From Branchiostoma floridae (taxonomy: Eukaryota > Chordata > Leptocardii > Amphioxiformes > Branchiostomatidae): a stretch of DNA of 64,000 nucleotides. The DNA lies in contig NC_049989.1 of NCBI RefSeq assembly GCF_000003815.2, positions 22,624,461-22,688,460 of the forward strand. The letters are read 5' to 3'. Under the pieces are notes generated by a model, which saw only the letters and a program-made list of their open reading frames with translations, did no database searches and had not been told where the DNA came from. Below, one piece after another: positions 13,317-26,115 of the stretch (the first letter of the stretch is position 1; the number at the start of each line of letters is the position of its first letter). Made by a program: the position numbers and the translations under genes.

Positions 13317-13895
13317 CAAGCCGGCAGCACCCATCAGCACAAGTACTGCCCAATGGCAGCTCTGTGCTACAGGAGCCACACATAAGTACTACTGCTACTG
13401 ACACGCTGGCAGCTCGGCGCTATAGAAGCCACGCACCCGGATGTCTACTAGGGCTGTATGTACATAGCTGCACTGGACTAACCGAAGCTAACTAAGCTTA
13501 CCGAAAAGTCTGGGTACAACTTTAGGTGCACAACATCAGTTTAAGTGGACTGTCAGTAAAACCAGTGCTACACAAGGCACAAGCCGGCAGCACCCATCAA
13601 CACAAGTACTGACAACCTGGCAGCTCTGTGCTACAGGAGCCACACATAAGTACAGGAGCACACAGGCAGCAGGGTGAAGTACTGACAAGCTGGCAGCTTC
13701 GTACAGCCATCAGCGAGGGGGATAAGTACTGTTGGCGGCTCGCTACTGCCACGCTGGCAGCTCGGTACTACAGGAGTCACACACCCGGATACATGACGGG
13801 GCTCCATAGTTGTTATGTACATAGCTGCACTGGAGAAGCTAACCGAAAACTCTGGGTACAGTTTCGGGTGCACAACATCAGATAATGTGGACTGT
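13317..13895. repeat. Imperfect tandem duplication, about 270-bp lag
   Basis: AAGCCGGCAGCACCCATCA, TGCTACAGGAGCCACACATA and GTGGACTGTCAGTAAAACC each occur twice in the same order. The copies have diverged by insertions. Confidence 0.8.
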
Positions 13896-13899
13896 CAGT

Positions 13900-15009
13900 A
13901 AAACCTCATCACAAAACTTACTGTCTCTGTTCAGGGCTGGGACCTGAAAATCTATGGCTAACTTATGAATTTTTAACAAGTGAACCGACAAAGGCTTTAT
14001 TATTTCTCATGACACCTAAATGTCAGGTACATACTGTGTACTTGTGTACAATGGTGCCTTTATGTACGTACATGTAACATGACAATAGCACACGGCGCAC
14101 AGTTCCGACGTGTGTGCACATTATTTCCAGTCCAGCCCAGAAACAAGAAGCTCTGGTTCTGAGATTGACAGAGAAGCAGGCACCATACAGGGCTGCACAA
14201 TGGTGTGGAAACCAGCGCTGAGGACTTGTCTGGAAAAGCGGAGCCCTTGCCAGTCTGGTGCCTCCGTCAGCCGGCCTTTTGAAGGGTCCGTCCGTGCCAA
14301 GATTCCTTAACAGCCCCGACACTCCTGCTCCCACTAAAGTCCTCAACACTCCTTAAAATTCCTGCTCGGATTCTTGTACCAAAAGCGGCAGGCCAAGCCG
14401 ACTCCCGACAGTGGGAGTGCTACCGAACCATCGGAGCAGAAAACTCAAGCTGAATTAACATGCTACAATACGGAACATTAAACAGCAACAAAATAGCTTT
14501 ATTCTCTCTCTTACTGACTCTCTCTGAAACTATCTCAAACTGAGAGTTTACAGAGAATAGCCCTGCAGCAGTCATCAGTAAAACTACAATGACTACAGTG
14601 CCAGCCTCACACAAGGCTGGGTTTCCTTCCCTTCTTACCACATGAATAATTAAACATCATGATGATGATAACGAGGGGGGTCATTAACACTTCACACCAG
14701 TTTCCCTGACTTTCATTTACACCCAGGTGTAACTCCCTCCCCTTTCACACCCTCAGATCACTCCCTCCCCTTTCACACCCTTGCACCCCGCCCCCCTTTC
14801 AGGAACCTGTAAAATTTTCACACCTCTCAAACCAACTAATGACACAGAAGTACCTGCCACTGATACACACTTCAGACCCTTCCTCTCAGGTAAAAATGTT
14901 CCCAGCAAAGTTACAGATGATCCTAGCAAAGTAAAAATTCACCTAGGAAAGTTTAAACCCTTACTCCCAAAGGCAAAAATGGTCCTAGCATTATTACCCA
15001 AGGTAGAAA
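13900..15009. other. Non-coding stretch, no gene seen
   Basis: Contains CCCTCCCCTTTCACACCC twice near 14735-14785 and loose ATGTTCCTAGCA-like words leading into the next array. Confidence 0.5.
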
Positions 15010-15098
15010 TGTCCCTAGCACAGATAGAACACCCCTAGCACAGATAGAACACCGCTAGCACATATAGAACACCCCTAGAACAGATAGAACACCCCTAG
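15010..15098. repeat. 20-bp minisatellite, CCTAGCACAGATAGAACACC
   Basis: Four imperfect copies directly precede the 21-bp array. The shared word AGCACAG suggests the second array grew from the first. Confidence 0.85.
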
Positions 15099-15410
15099 CA
15101 CAGGTATCTGTGTCCATTGCACAGGTAACTGTGTCCATCGCACAGGTAACTGTATCCACCGCACAGGTAACTGTATCCATCGCACAGGTAACTGTGTCCA
15201 TCGCACAGGTAACTGTGTCCATCGCACAGGTAACTGTGTCCATCGCACAGGTAACTGCGTCCATCGCACAGGTAACTGTGTCCATCGCACAGGTAACTGT
15301 GTCCATCGCACAGGTAACTGTGTCCATCGCACAGGTAACTGTGTCCATCGCACAGGTAACTGTGTCCATCGCACAGGTAACTGTGTCCATCGCACAGGTA
15401 ACAGTGTGGA
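15099..15410. repeat. 21-bp minisatellite, about 15 copies
   Basis: The unit is one CACAGGTAACTGTGTCCATC block plus G. The 21-bp period contains no stop in several frames, so long frames appear on both strands (for example SIAQVTV repeats). They are artefacts of the period. Confidence 0.97.
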
Positions 15411-15825
15411 CAGCACATGCACATGCAAACCTCCCCTGCCTACAGTTCAGGATGCAGCTATCAGAATCAGGCTGTTCCTTTATGAATATAGAGATAAGCA
15501 CAAAGCAGTCGGTGACAAATTTTATTTTCTCCTGCCACAAAACAAATGGAAGGAGACGTGGAGACAATCCCGGCGACAGCGCCGTGTTCCCCCTCGGCTC
15601 GGCCCTTGTTACATGCAAATTTGCTCGTCAAATGGGTGTAAATCAGGCCCAATTGATGCTGGGATGGTTCTAATACAACCACTTCGCACCCAATTCAAAC
15701 ACTAGCCAATCAATTAATAACTGGCCTAATGGCCGACATGTTTCATACAAATTGGATCTATTCATCAACGTCCCATTCCCTGCCGTCCTCCTAAAACGGC
15801 TTTCAGGAACCGAGCAGTAAAAAGT

Positions 15826-16365
15826 GGGATGTGGGGCTGGGTAGTAAAAGTCGGGTGTAGTTAGCTTTAGACTTTAGAGCTGGGCTGGGTTCTGTAGCTT
15901 TAGAGCTGGGCTGGCTTCTTTAGTTTAGAGTTGGGCTGGCTTCTGATGTATTTAGCTTTAGAGCTGGGCTGGCTTCTTTAGTTTAGAGTTGGGCTGGCTT
16001 CTTTAGTTTAGAGTTGGGCTGGCTTCTTTAGTTTAGAGTTGGGCTGGCTTCTGGTGTAGTTAGCTTTAGTCGAGCTGGGCTGGCTTCTTTAGTTTAGAGT
16101 TGGGCTGGCTTCTTTAGTTTAGAGTTGGGCTGGCTTCTTTAGTTTAGAGTTGGGCTGGCTTCTGGTGTAGTTAGCTTTAGTCGAGCTGGGCTGGCTTCTG
16201 GTGTAGTTAGCTTTAGAGCTGGGCTGGCTTCTTTAGCTCATACTAAGTTATAGTTGGGCTGGCTTCTGGTGTATTTAGTTTAGAGCTAGGCTGGCTTCTG
16301 TAGCTTATACGTAGCTTACAGTTGGGCTGGCTTCTCACATATTTAGCTTACATTTGGGCTGCTTC
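15826..16365. repeat. 25-bp minisatellite, about 20 units
   Basis: The core GGGCTGGCTTCTTTAGTTTA alternates with longer units ending GGTGTAGTTAGCTTTAG, giving a mixed-length array. Confidence 0.95.
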
Positions 16366-16984
16366 TGTTGGAAAAGGTGGTACCAGTTTCAGCTACCTCC
16401 ACAGTAACTGGTCGTCCACATAAACACACTCCTGTTTGTCCTGTTTTCAGAGTTTCTCAGAGTTTTGTTCTGTGCCAAACAGCTGCCACTTCACACAACA
16501 GATCTTTCTCTGCCCTTTTTGGTGCGTTTTTTTTAGCCATTGTTTCCGCTGACCGTCGTGTAACAGCTGTTTCTTCCAGAACAATGGAGCTGATTACCTT
16601 AATCAGGCCCGAATCACACAAGGTGTTTTACATACCCGAGCCTCGGATACACCGGCTTGGGACAGGGAACAAAGGCATCTTATCTGCAGTCCAGTCAACA
16701 ACAGGTTGTAGAAAACAGCTCACGAGGAGTTCTGGTGAGCAGACATGTTTAACCCTTGCACTGTGCATTACCATGTAACCTACACAGATCTGTTGGTGTA
16801 GAAGTTACTAGAACACCTGTAGAGTTGCAAGGGTTAATATAATAGAATCAGAATCTGACTGCAAGTTCTACTCAGAAACTACTTTTGTATCAGAATCGTA
16901 CTCCACAGAACTCAGAAGGTACAGTTCTGTACAATTCTCCAGAGGATGATTTGACAGAAAAGAAAACCCATCAGAAACTTCCAA

Positions 16985-17160
16985 TCACTACCAACACTTA
17001 TATTACCCTTTAGCCTGACCACAACACCAATGTTACCTCCTAGCCTGATCACAACACTAATGTTACCCTTTAGTCTGATGATAACACCAATGTTACCCCT
17101 TGCCTGACCACAACACTAATGTTACCCCCTATCCTGATGATAGCACTAATGTTACCCTGC
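16985..17160. repeat. 36-bp minisatellite, about five copies
   Basis: Units carry CACAACACTAATGTTACCC and AGCCTGATCA-type words. Confidence 0.9.
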
Positions 17161-17579
17161 TATCTCCCTCCTGTTTGCCCACTCATTCCCATTATACACA
17201 GCAGCAAACACTTGTAGATAATACGATCCTCCCAACACCAATTACTCCAAAAAAAACACCCACTTGAGTGCTGAGAACCCTCCACTGTTTTTAATCGTCT
17301 CAGTGTCCGCACACACCGAACAAACCGAGAGGTTCGGCTTTCAAACCGACCGGAGAGGCGCTGCTTTCAGATCCTTCTCTAAAAACACTTCAAACTTCAC
17401 CACGCTGGCTAAAACCAACGCAGACTCGCCTCAAAAGGGCTCAGTAAGAGAATGGAACACTTAAGGTCGGCCGGGGAGAACAGAAGTTCCTGTTGCAGTG
17501 CCTTTCTCTGCTGTGGCAGGCACACACAGCTTTGTTTAATCTGCTCTTCTGGGGCAAACTGTCCCCAGCTACAAACAAA

Positions 17580-17740
17580 TTAGTGCCAGTCCCTCACACT
17601 GATAACTTCTGTGTAACTCAGGCAGAATCCCTCACACTGATAACTTCTGTGTAACTCCAGAATTGGGTGTCTGGTGGCCACACAGTAGTTAGGGGGTTAA
17701 TGATTTCAGGTGGCCACACGGTAGTTAGGGGGTTAATGAC
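17580..17740. repeat. Two short tandem duplications
   Basis: CCCTCACACTGATAACTTCT occurs twice (17592, 17629), and GGCCACACAGTAGTTAGGGG or its G variant occurs twice (17675, 17712). Confidence 0.85.
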
Positions 17741-17984
17741 GGCCCCACATTCTGGTTAACCAGGCTGAGGTGATCTGTCACTGACCCATCCCTGCCAGAC
17801 TGGCTGGGGAGGGCAGGGCAGAACTTGCACACTGCTAGCCTGCCAGCGGTTTAGCTTGGAGAGAACATATGACAGCACTCCAGTTCCTACAGTTGTGTTT
17901 GTAATGAGGGGATATTGTCTCTATCACCAGTCTTTATTGTGAGATTTTCCTGATGACTCGTGAACCCCACGGTAACAGCCATGA

Positions 17985-18190
17985 CTTTGTAAAACCCATG
18001 GTTACAACCAGGACTTAAATTTATAAAACCAACTTCACAGCCAAGACACATTGAAAAACACAATATAACCAGGACTTTTAAAACCATAGTCACAACCAAG
18101 ACTCCTATAAAAAAAACACCATATAACCAGGACTTTGTAAAAACCATGGTCACAGCCAAGACTTTAATAAGAAAGCACCATATAACCAGG
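17985..18190. repeat. Degenerate minisatellite, ATATAACCAGGACTT type
   Basis: Imperfect units alternate CCATGGTCACAACCAAGACT and ACACCATATAACCAGGACTT. Confidence 0.8.
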
Positions 18191-18199
18191 CCTTTGCCG

Positions 18200-20815
18200 C
18201 ACACACGCCTGCAGCTCTACATCCGGCCGGCTTGTTTAATGAAGAGCTTAACTGTGAGCCCAGTTCTGCTCTGATCTCCAATGGAGGGTTTTTACCCAAC
18301 TTCTCAGCGCGATAATCCCCGCAAACTAATCCCTCACACAACAAACCCGGCTGCACAACCACAGCCTTATTTGGCCAGTTGCACCACACAAAGAGCGTCC
18401 ACTTTAGAACCTCCCCCCCCTCGGCAGGGTGTCGGAGCGGTCTGAGCTCGCGCCCAGATCTGTGCTTGTCCAGTTAATCCACAGGTAGTCAGCGGAATTC
18501 CAAACACAGCCAGAGTCCCGGCTTAAAAGTCCGCAGACACACGGCTACGACAACAGCTCTCTGTGCAGAGCTCCAAATATAACATTGACACAACCGCGCT
18601 CATCTGAGCTAACAGCTCGCGGAAATCGCCCTGTTTTCTCTCTGACGACTTTTCCCGGCTGCTAATTACTAATGTCATCATTCTAATTTGTTCTGCACCC
18701 CCAGACATACCTGTGTCATTACTCCCGACGCTGTTTAGAGCATGTCGCGTGCCCGGCTCCGCCAAATAAAGTCTGGGACCCGCTAACCAAAATATCACCG
18801 CTCCTTCCCTGGGTAGGAGATGTTAGTTTTCCTTTAAGAAGCTCACCTGAAGATAACACTTTAACTGGGAGGCATGCTGGTTTAAGGGAGGGGGGATTGC
18901 AGACTTAGGTTTGTTGATGTTGACACTAATCTGCACAGACAGCTAAGTGTGAAGTAACGTTTTCTTAAGTCTGGCTGACGCATACCTTCAGTAGAGGGGG
19001 GGGGGGAGTACAGAAGCCCATCCTTACATTCTTATACAATAGATTAACTGGTAGCATAGACTCTCTACTGTTTTTCAATATCAACACTACAGGTAATTAT
19101 ATTTCACCTTGAGTCTAGAACGTAAGAATATAACTCCTGTATTTAGAACATGCATTTATATTGATCAGTAACTTCCATGAACTGATGAAGGCTTCCTGGG
19201 AACAATTCTGATGCTCGAGATTGAAAACAAACTGCACAAACCAAACAATAGCAAAACCCTTACAATATAAAAACCATTACAATAGCAAAACCCTTACAAT
19301 GATTTTTGCCCAATTGTATCCTGATATTACAATGTTATATCATTTGTTTGTCAGGTTTTCCCTGGAACCATTTAGTAGTTTTCCCATTTTGTGCCATGTT
19401 GAGTTTACAGGTGTGATCCGCCAGCAGGGACCCATCTGTCAGTACTGCATTAATATCATAATTAAAACTGGCCTGTCGTCACGGCAACTCATTATTTATG
19501 CATCACCTCCGTAACAAATTTGTCATTGAAGCGTACAAGGGCGTTCCCCGCTGACATTGCCGGGTAGTGATGCCCATTTACCACTCGCATTTCCGTGGAC
19601 TAATTCCTCTGCAATTAGTTCCTCATGCCCCCCCCCCCCCCCATCAATCCCACCTCCTGATTTGTCACGTTTTTACTCTCCACAAGGACAGAATCTCACA
19701 AGGACGCGAGTCAATGTCACTCGTTTTGTTCCTGATTAAAGCCGTTCTGGTGACCTTATCAAAGATTCTCACCTCTACAAACCACGGTAGTTACCAGCAA
19801 AACAATAAAACACTTCCAACTGTCAAAATAATACAAGGTCGGGACCTCAAGGTCATTATGTCACTGCTGGCATTACATCCTGAGCTGTGGATAACAATGA
19901 TTAAAATGTCTCCCCTAAATATCCTTACACACATTTAAGTACCAATGTGACAGGGTTGCTGACAATGACACAGGGCACCAGAGGACACTTCTCCTGAAAT
20001 AACTGACCTTCCGTTGTTCTATGCGAGAATGTCACATGTGCCGATGACTCCCATTCATCTGGTCTCTAATTAACAAAACGACTGTTCTGATTTCCATTTC
20101 CCCTCCCAAACGAGGTAATCAGCTTCGTCAATTTGCACCTAAGTGACGACATTACCAGCAACAATTCCCCACGTTTCCATCCAGCAAAACACCACTTTCC
20201 ATCCAACTCATTTCCATGACAATCATCAGCACCTGTATATTTGATTGTCAGGCCTTCTGCTAAAGTTCTGACTGTGGTGTCAGGTCCTACAGATGCTCTT
20301 CGTGTCTCAAACAAGAGAAAGGAAACAGCCAATCAAAACCCAGCCAAACTTTTTAAAATCCTGCCAATGTTTAATATACCGGACTTGCCATCAGCATACG
20401 TCTAACAAAAATCATTAGAAGCCAAACTTGTCCCAGTGTTACAGAAATGTTCACACTTTCCTCTAACCAGAGTACTGGTTGCAGTTCTCACCAGAACAGT
20501 CCCATGTTCCAGTTACCACTATTGTGCCCCTGCAGGCTGTCTGTGTACTGCTGCTAAATACTGTTACATGTTGTCATGTAGCCTCGGGCAAGGACTTACA
20601 AATAAAACACGTTCGGCAAAAGGGCAGCGAATTCACAGGACAGACAGACAACAAAACGCTACACGCACATGTCACAAAGTACCCTCTTAAGCCACATAAT
20701 AGACATGTAACAATATGTTGGCTAAATGTAACAAAATGTTGGCTGAACCCCAGTAATTGCCACGTAGCAAAACGTCTCTAACAGCTGATTACCCCATCAG
20801 TGGTTATTAGCCCGT
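18200..20815. other. Non-coding stretch, no gene seen
   Basis: Contains the short repeat AGCAAAACCCTTACAAT near 19250-19300 and homopolymer tracts at 19000 and 19630. No exon is recognised. Confidence 0.5.
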
Positions 20816-20819
20816 ATAT

Positions 20820-20895
20820 GTGGATTCTCTCCCCTGTAGCTAGGATCCTGATATTCTCTCCCCTGTACCCGGGATCCCGATATTCTCTCCCCTGA
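20820..20895. repeat. 26- to 30-bp minisatellite, three copies
   Basis: Units carry GATATTCTCTCCCCTGTA or GATTCTCTCCCCTGTA. Confidence 0.8.
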
Positions 20896-20899
20896 AGCA

Positions 20900-22590
20900 C
20901 CTGACCTGTCATAAATATCCCGTCCAACCAGACGACAGTTTTCTGTCCCGTCCCGGCTCTACCTTCGGCCGTAAATCTCGTGTTTTGTCCCCTGTAATTT
21001 TCCCCTCGCTCCGCCGGCAGCTCTGAAGGCCGGAGAATCGTGTCTGATTGATTCCCGCCGTGATGACATAACGCGAACATCAGAAACTCCGAGCCTCGGC
21101 GACAAGAGCCACGCGACCTTCACGGGTCCTGGTCGTGTGCATGACCTTGCCTGTTGCCACCTCACTTATCTTCAGTCACTACTTCTCAAGTCTGTAGCCA
21201 ACGTTTCTTCTTCACCTCACCCAAACATTAACCTTTCCACAATACCTGAGAAAAACACCTTTGGTGCTTCTAGTATAAATTCTGCCACCCCTGATGCTTG
21301 ACGAGTATCCTCCGTCCCATTAATGACAGCAATATGATGCCACACGCTCTGCACTTACAGTTATACAATAGTTATACCAACAACTACACGTTTACGACCA
21401 GTTATAGCTCAGCTATTCTGTCCTGTTTGAAGCCTGCGGTTTTCTGTCTGCCCAGAGAAGGTTGCTGATTACCAACATCAAGTTTGTGTCCTGCCTGCTG
21501 CAGAGTCTGAATTGTTCACTGTCAAGTCTCTGGTTGGGATTTGTGCCGGTGACCCCGGGTTACCTCTCTGACCTGCTACATTTGTGGCAAGGCTACATGT
21601 TTGGCTACAGGCCAGCCCTGCGGCCATTTGTCACTTCTGTCTGCAGCCTGGCTGGGAAGGACGGATTCTGACTTCTGTTACAAGAAGTGTTACACAGGGC
21701 CAGCCAAAACAAGCTCCTACCTGCACACCTACGCTAGGCAGGTCATGTTTGGGCATAAAAGGCTCAAGTTTCTAATTATTGTGTCAGAAAACATTTCATA
21801 TGCAACGCACAAAATTCCAATGCAAACATCCAACAGAAACTGTCGTGAATTCTATTGTAACTACATGACCAAATGTCCTGTACATGTCTGATAACACTTT
21901 ACAACTGAGGTTGCTGGTCAGAGTTAAACTGTCTCTAGTTATTGTTATTGTTGACAGTTCTCTCTGTCACTTATTATTTGTAAACACAAGCACATCACGA
22001 GCCACCTGATTGCCCCGTGTATTAACCTTACGTTCTGGGAGAGTTCTGCCGTCGCTACTGTTGCCTTAACTGGTGTTTATAACAGGCCGAAACAGGTCGC
22101 AAATGTTTGCCCGGCATGGTTCTATTTCCCCAGTTTGCTTTATGTTAAGCACACACAGCTGTCCGCCACCCAACTGTGTCCTCACCAGATTTATGGCACA
22201 CAGACAGCTACACCATGGCTGAATGGGATAGTGGGGGGACCACGCTGAAGGGGGTTATTAACAAATGAATAGCCTTTATTGTATGTTTATGCTCTTATGC
22301 CAAGTACAGCTTATAATGGTGAAACAGTGTAAGTACAATCCCAGTGATATCTTACTACATCTGCAATGTTTCATGTACACTTGTATGTACTGTAACTGGT
22401 GCAACTTCCAGACAGCTGTATGGGTAGAGACAGATGGAGCTTATATAACACATAGTTTACCTCATTGCAAAAGGAATACAGACTTATCAGTGCTATCTAA
22501 ATATGTGTGGGCAGCCAGGTTTGGTGCCATTCCCTGTGAGATGGACAGCTATGTCGGCCCTGGTTATGGTCGCAGCTACATAGTTGATGG
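20900..22590. other. Non-coding stretch, no gene seen
   Basis: Non-repetitive sequence. A 122-codon open frame at 22265-22633 (plus) has no splice context or recognisable domain and is not called. Confidence 0.5.
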
Positions 22591-22594
22591 AGGG

Positions 22595-22695
22595 TTATGT
22601 GAAGGGGGCCACCGTTGTAAGAGGGTTATGTGAGGGGGGCCACAGTTATAAGAGGGTTAAAAATGTGAGGGGGACCACGGTTGTATGAGGGTTAG
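22595..22695. repeat. 31- to 35-bp repeat, three copies
   Basis: Units carry AGGGTTATGTGAGGGGGGCC and ACAGTTATAAG-type words. Confidence 0.8.
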
Positions 22696-22819
22696 GCTGA
22701 AGGTTTGGTCCCAGTCTGAGCTAGCCCTGCCTGTGATTGACAGCTATGCGGCCCGTTTATGGTGCAGCCTGGAACCGGCTAACTCAATCTGGGCCAGACA
22801 AATCTCATTACTGGGTACA

Positions 22820-23065
22820 GGCCACTGTTTACATGGGGCAGCCTCTATAACATAGGGCAGCCACTATAACATGGGCAAGGCAATGGGCACTATAGTATAA
22901 CATGGGCACAGGTTTACATGGGGCAGCCGCTATAACATGGGGCAGTCTACGTGTGCACACTATAACATGGGGCAGCCTCTATAACATGGGCACAGGTTTA
23001 CATGGGGCAGTCTATGTGCACACTATAACAAGGGCAAGTCTATGTGCACACTATATAACAGGGGC
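22820..23065. repeat. Minisatellite with CTATAACATGGGGCAG
   Basis: About eight imperfect units contain CTATAACATGGG with GGCAGCC or GGCACAGG. Lengths vary. Confidence 0.85.
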
Positions 23066-24961
23066 ACACAGATAACCCTGCACCTGTACATGCACCAGTG
23101 ATTGTGCATAATGTACCATAGGCACAAGGTCAGTGTACATACATACAGAATGATTTATTCGTAAAACGTAGCAGCCTTCTAGGCTGAATTGCTATGATAC
23201 ATCACAAGTATATTACATTATATACAGCACCACGTGCACAGATATACATGCATCTGTAGATGAACCAAGGTACATAAACACACGTACACACAACACTAAT
23301 ATAAAACTGTACCAGTAGGAACAATTTCATTGCTGGAGCCTCCAACAGCCTGCAGTATCATGTTTCAACATGGTGGATCAGTCAAGGTCATTGTCCCACC
23401 TTGACCTTGAACTTCAGGAAGAGCTAGTGCCCAAGTTCAGGTCCCTCTGGCAGGGCTTCTTAAGGAGCGATCAGCTGTTCTTAAGGAGCGATCAGCTGTT
23501 CTGTTACTCGGAGGGCATCAAAGGTCATCAGCGGACTCTCACAACTGCAGAATTTCCTGTATACATGCTCACAAGCTGCAGGCCTCGGGCCAGACCAGGA
23601 CTATTCGCTGGTTCTCTTAATCAAATCTTTCTCCCCACATTTGTACTGTAAAATTACAGATGATTGTGTCCTGGAGGATGCAGGTGGCTTTTAGCCCTGA
23701 CAGAAGAAGGGCAACTCAACAGTTCTCTTCATTGAAGTTCCCTTTAACCCCAGCACAAACAGAGGGGTCCCCACATGTGACAGAAAAAGCTGGGGACATG
23801 TCAGACTTGAGTTTGACACACTTTGCCGAACCACCTTGCAGGTGGCGGATAACACCGGATCCGTCGGATCAAACCCAACCGGAAACAACCCTGCCCAACA
23901 CAAGACTGGGATCACCTGTTATCTTGTCATTACAGAAACTACAAAGGTGATACAAACCCAAACTACAAAAGGTAACCGCCGACTGGTTTTACTGAAGTCT
24001 TTGATATCAGCAGGATTTTTCCATAAGGCAAAGCTTAATTTTTGCAGATTCTCACTGTCCAACTACTTCTTATCAAAGGAGCTTAGATTTTATCTGTACT
24101 AATGTTATCCTAACACATTCTTGTTTCATATTCCAATTTGTGGTCATTGTCACTTTCCAATCTACTGATCTGTATCAAATTTTGTTCAATATCTGTTTCT
24201 TACTTCATCTTACAATTATCGCATTAGTATAAAAAAAATTAATATTTGTATAAATTTATTTTCTTGAGTGCACTTTACCTACCCTGACAGGTAAGCCAGG
24301 CCAGTGCACTGATCATTTGTCCCACTTTCCTGCACTAAGGTCATTAACCCCAGTGTACAGGAAGTATTGCTGATCTAATTCTAGTCATGGCTTCTATTTG
24401 GTTATGCCCTTAGACGTAGTAATACTGATGCTCCCTGTTCCTGTATCAAAACCTAATTTGACTGCTTCCGCTAAATAAGCATGACTTTATTTCCTAAAGT
24501 ACAGTGCCCAGCGGCAAGCGTTGGGTTCCTAAACATGTGATCAGCGTTCCCCACACAAACTGTGTTTGGGTCCGTCATACCTCAGCAGATATTCCAAATC
24601 ACAGACTGACAATCACTGACTGTTCAGGCTGAAAACCTCAGTATTTACTTAAGCTCTGAAAGTTCAAAGAGAGAAGGGAAAAAACACAACATATTTCTGG
24701 CTTATTTCCTTACTTGAGACGAGAGCCAGAAAGTTCGGCTCCTGCCTGAGTTTGTGACATGAAACGCAGCGACGGTTCCTGCTGGTTATTTCTGTGCCTG
24801 TGGAAGCTGGGAATTATCCAGGTCACAGCTATAGAACTCTGCCCCCCTCCCCCCTGCTGTGACCTGCAGGATTGACCTTGTTGTGATGTCAACAGTGTTG
24901 GTTTGCAGTTTGTTTGTGGTTTGTTTGTGTTCGGATGCGTGTTGTTGTTTTGGTTGCTCAC
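23066..24961. other. Start of the intron after Musashi exon 7
   Basis: Runs leftwards (minus strand) from the donor at 24961-24960. Contains TTAAGGAGCGATCAGCTGTT twice (23460-23500) and AT-rich sequence at 24100-24260. No continuation of RRM2 is seen. Confidence 0.5.
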
Positions 24962-25010
24962 CTCTATGCCTATTGGTCTGCTTGTCGAACATCAGCATGG
25001 CATCCTCTAT
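24962..25010 (-). CDS. msi: Musashi exon 7 (RRM2 middle)
   Basis: This 49-bp exon encodes residues 136-151, IEDAMLMFDKQTNRHR, and the first base of a glycine codon. Vertebrate Musashi has VDDAMLMFDKTTNRHRG at this position, so the next exon should begin with the RNP1 motif of RRM2. The acceptor is TTTCGCAG and the donor GTGAGC. The splice is in phase 0 with exon 6, across an intron of 11294 bp. No continuation (FGFVTFE-like) was found by eye on the minus strand between 1 and 24961. The following intron is therefore either at least 24.9 kb, or contains an exon that I missed. Confidence 0.95.
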
Positions 25011-25689
25011 CTGCGAAACACAACAAAAACACAACCTGTTAGGTCAGAGGTCACAAGGGGTCAGCGACGTGCATACAGTTCAGTGGAGATGATGATAATA
25101 CATGTGGAAATGGGGCCGGCTCATTCATGGTGGGAGCTGTGTACGCGGGAAATCGTGTGTGCGGGGAAATCGTGTGCACCAGCGAGCGGGCAAACAGCTC
25201 AAACGCTGTCATCTTTGTACAGGGAAGGTCGCAGATATGACCTTGTCCCCATGACCCTCGCTGATTTGGCGTTGCCCTTGACAAACGCAGCTCAGGGCGC
25301 AGCGATAAGTAGCCGGGTTCCTCGGAGGGAGGAACACATTTTCCCGGCTCCCTGGGGCTCACTTAGCGCACATTCCTGCCAGCCTGCATTATTTCACTTC
25401 GCCGGGCAAAACATCTCCAGCAACCGGCAGATTTTATTGATCAATGGGCACAACAGCAATTTGCGCAGCCCGACAATGGAACATGTCTGAACCTCGACCC
25501 GAGCAATATTTTATTTCCGGACAGATTTCCAGGCCGAGTGGCTCGCCGTTTGGCCGGGAGCCGCCGGGCCAAATTTGTCGGCCATTGTGGCCGGTTGTGT
25601 GAAGGTGAGACAATTGGAGGGGAATTACATGGTCTGGTGAACAGGGGTGCGCCAGGGAGACACCCCAAACAAAGCTCCGCTGAACCGTG

Positions 25690-25985
25690 GTGCTATCAGC
25701 CGACCTGCCCTCCCAACAAACTCTCCAACCCAACACACAAAATACACCAGTATTACCCAGCACACATGGCTGCCTACCCTCCCAACAAACTCTCCTCTAC
25801 CCAACACACAGGGCCCATAATACCACCGGTTTTACCCAACACACACACGGCTGCCGGCCAGCCCATAATACACCGGTTTTACCCCATACACATGGCTGCT
25901 GGCCCTCCCAACAATCTCTCCTCTACCCAACACACATGGCTGCCGGCCGGCCCACAATACACCAGTATTACCATGCCACAATAAG
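25690..25985. repeat. Minisatellite, 60- to 80-bp units, four copies
   Basis: Units carry CCCTCCCAACAAACTCTCC, CCCAACACACATGGCTGCC and AATACACCAGTATTACC. It ends shortly before the 100-N gap. Confidence 0.85.
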
Positions 25986-26015
25986 CCAGCCTGGCTTTAG
26001 GACCGGTGCCTCTGT

Positions 26016-26115
26016 NNNNNNNNNNNNNNNNNNNNNNNNNNNNNNNNNNNNNNNNNNNNNNNNNNNNNNNNNNNNNNNNNNNNNNNNNNNNNNNNNNNNN
26101 NNNNNNNNNNNNNNN
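26016..26115. other. Assembly gap (100 N)
   Basis: A run of exactly 100 N within intron 6 of Musashi, just after a minisatellite. The length suggests a placeholder of unknown true size. Confidence 1.

Noticed and set aside
15055-15673. 187-codon frames on both strands
   Set aside because: The 21-bp minisatellite lacks stops in both directions. No splice sites or domains flank it.
22265-22633. 122-codon plus-strand frame
   Set aside because: It has no recognisable domain and its 3' part enters a 31- to 35-bp repeat, so it is likely chance.
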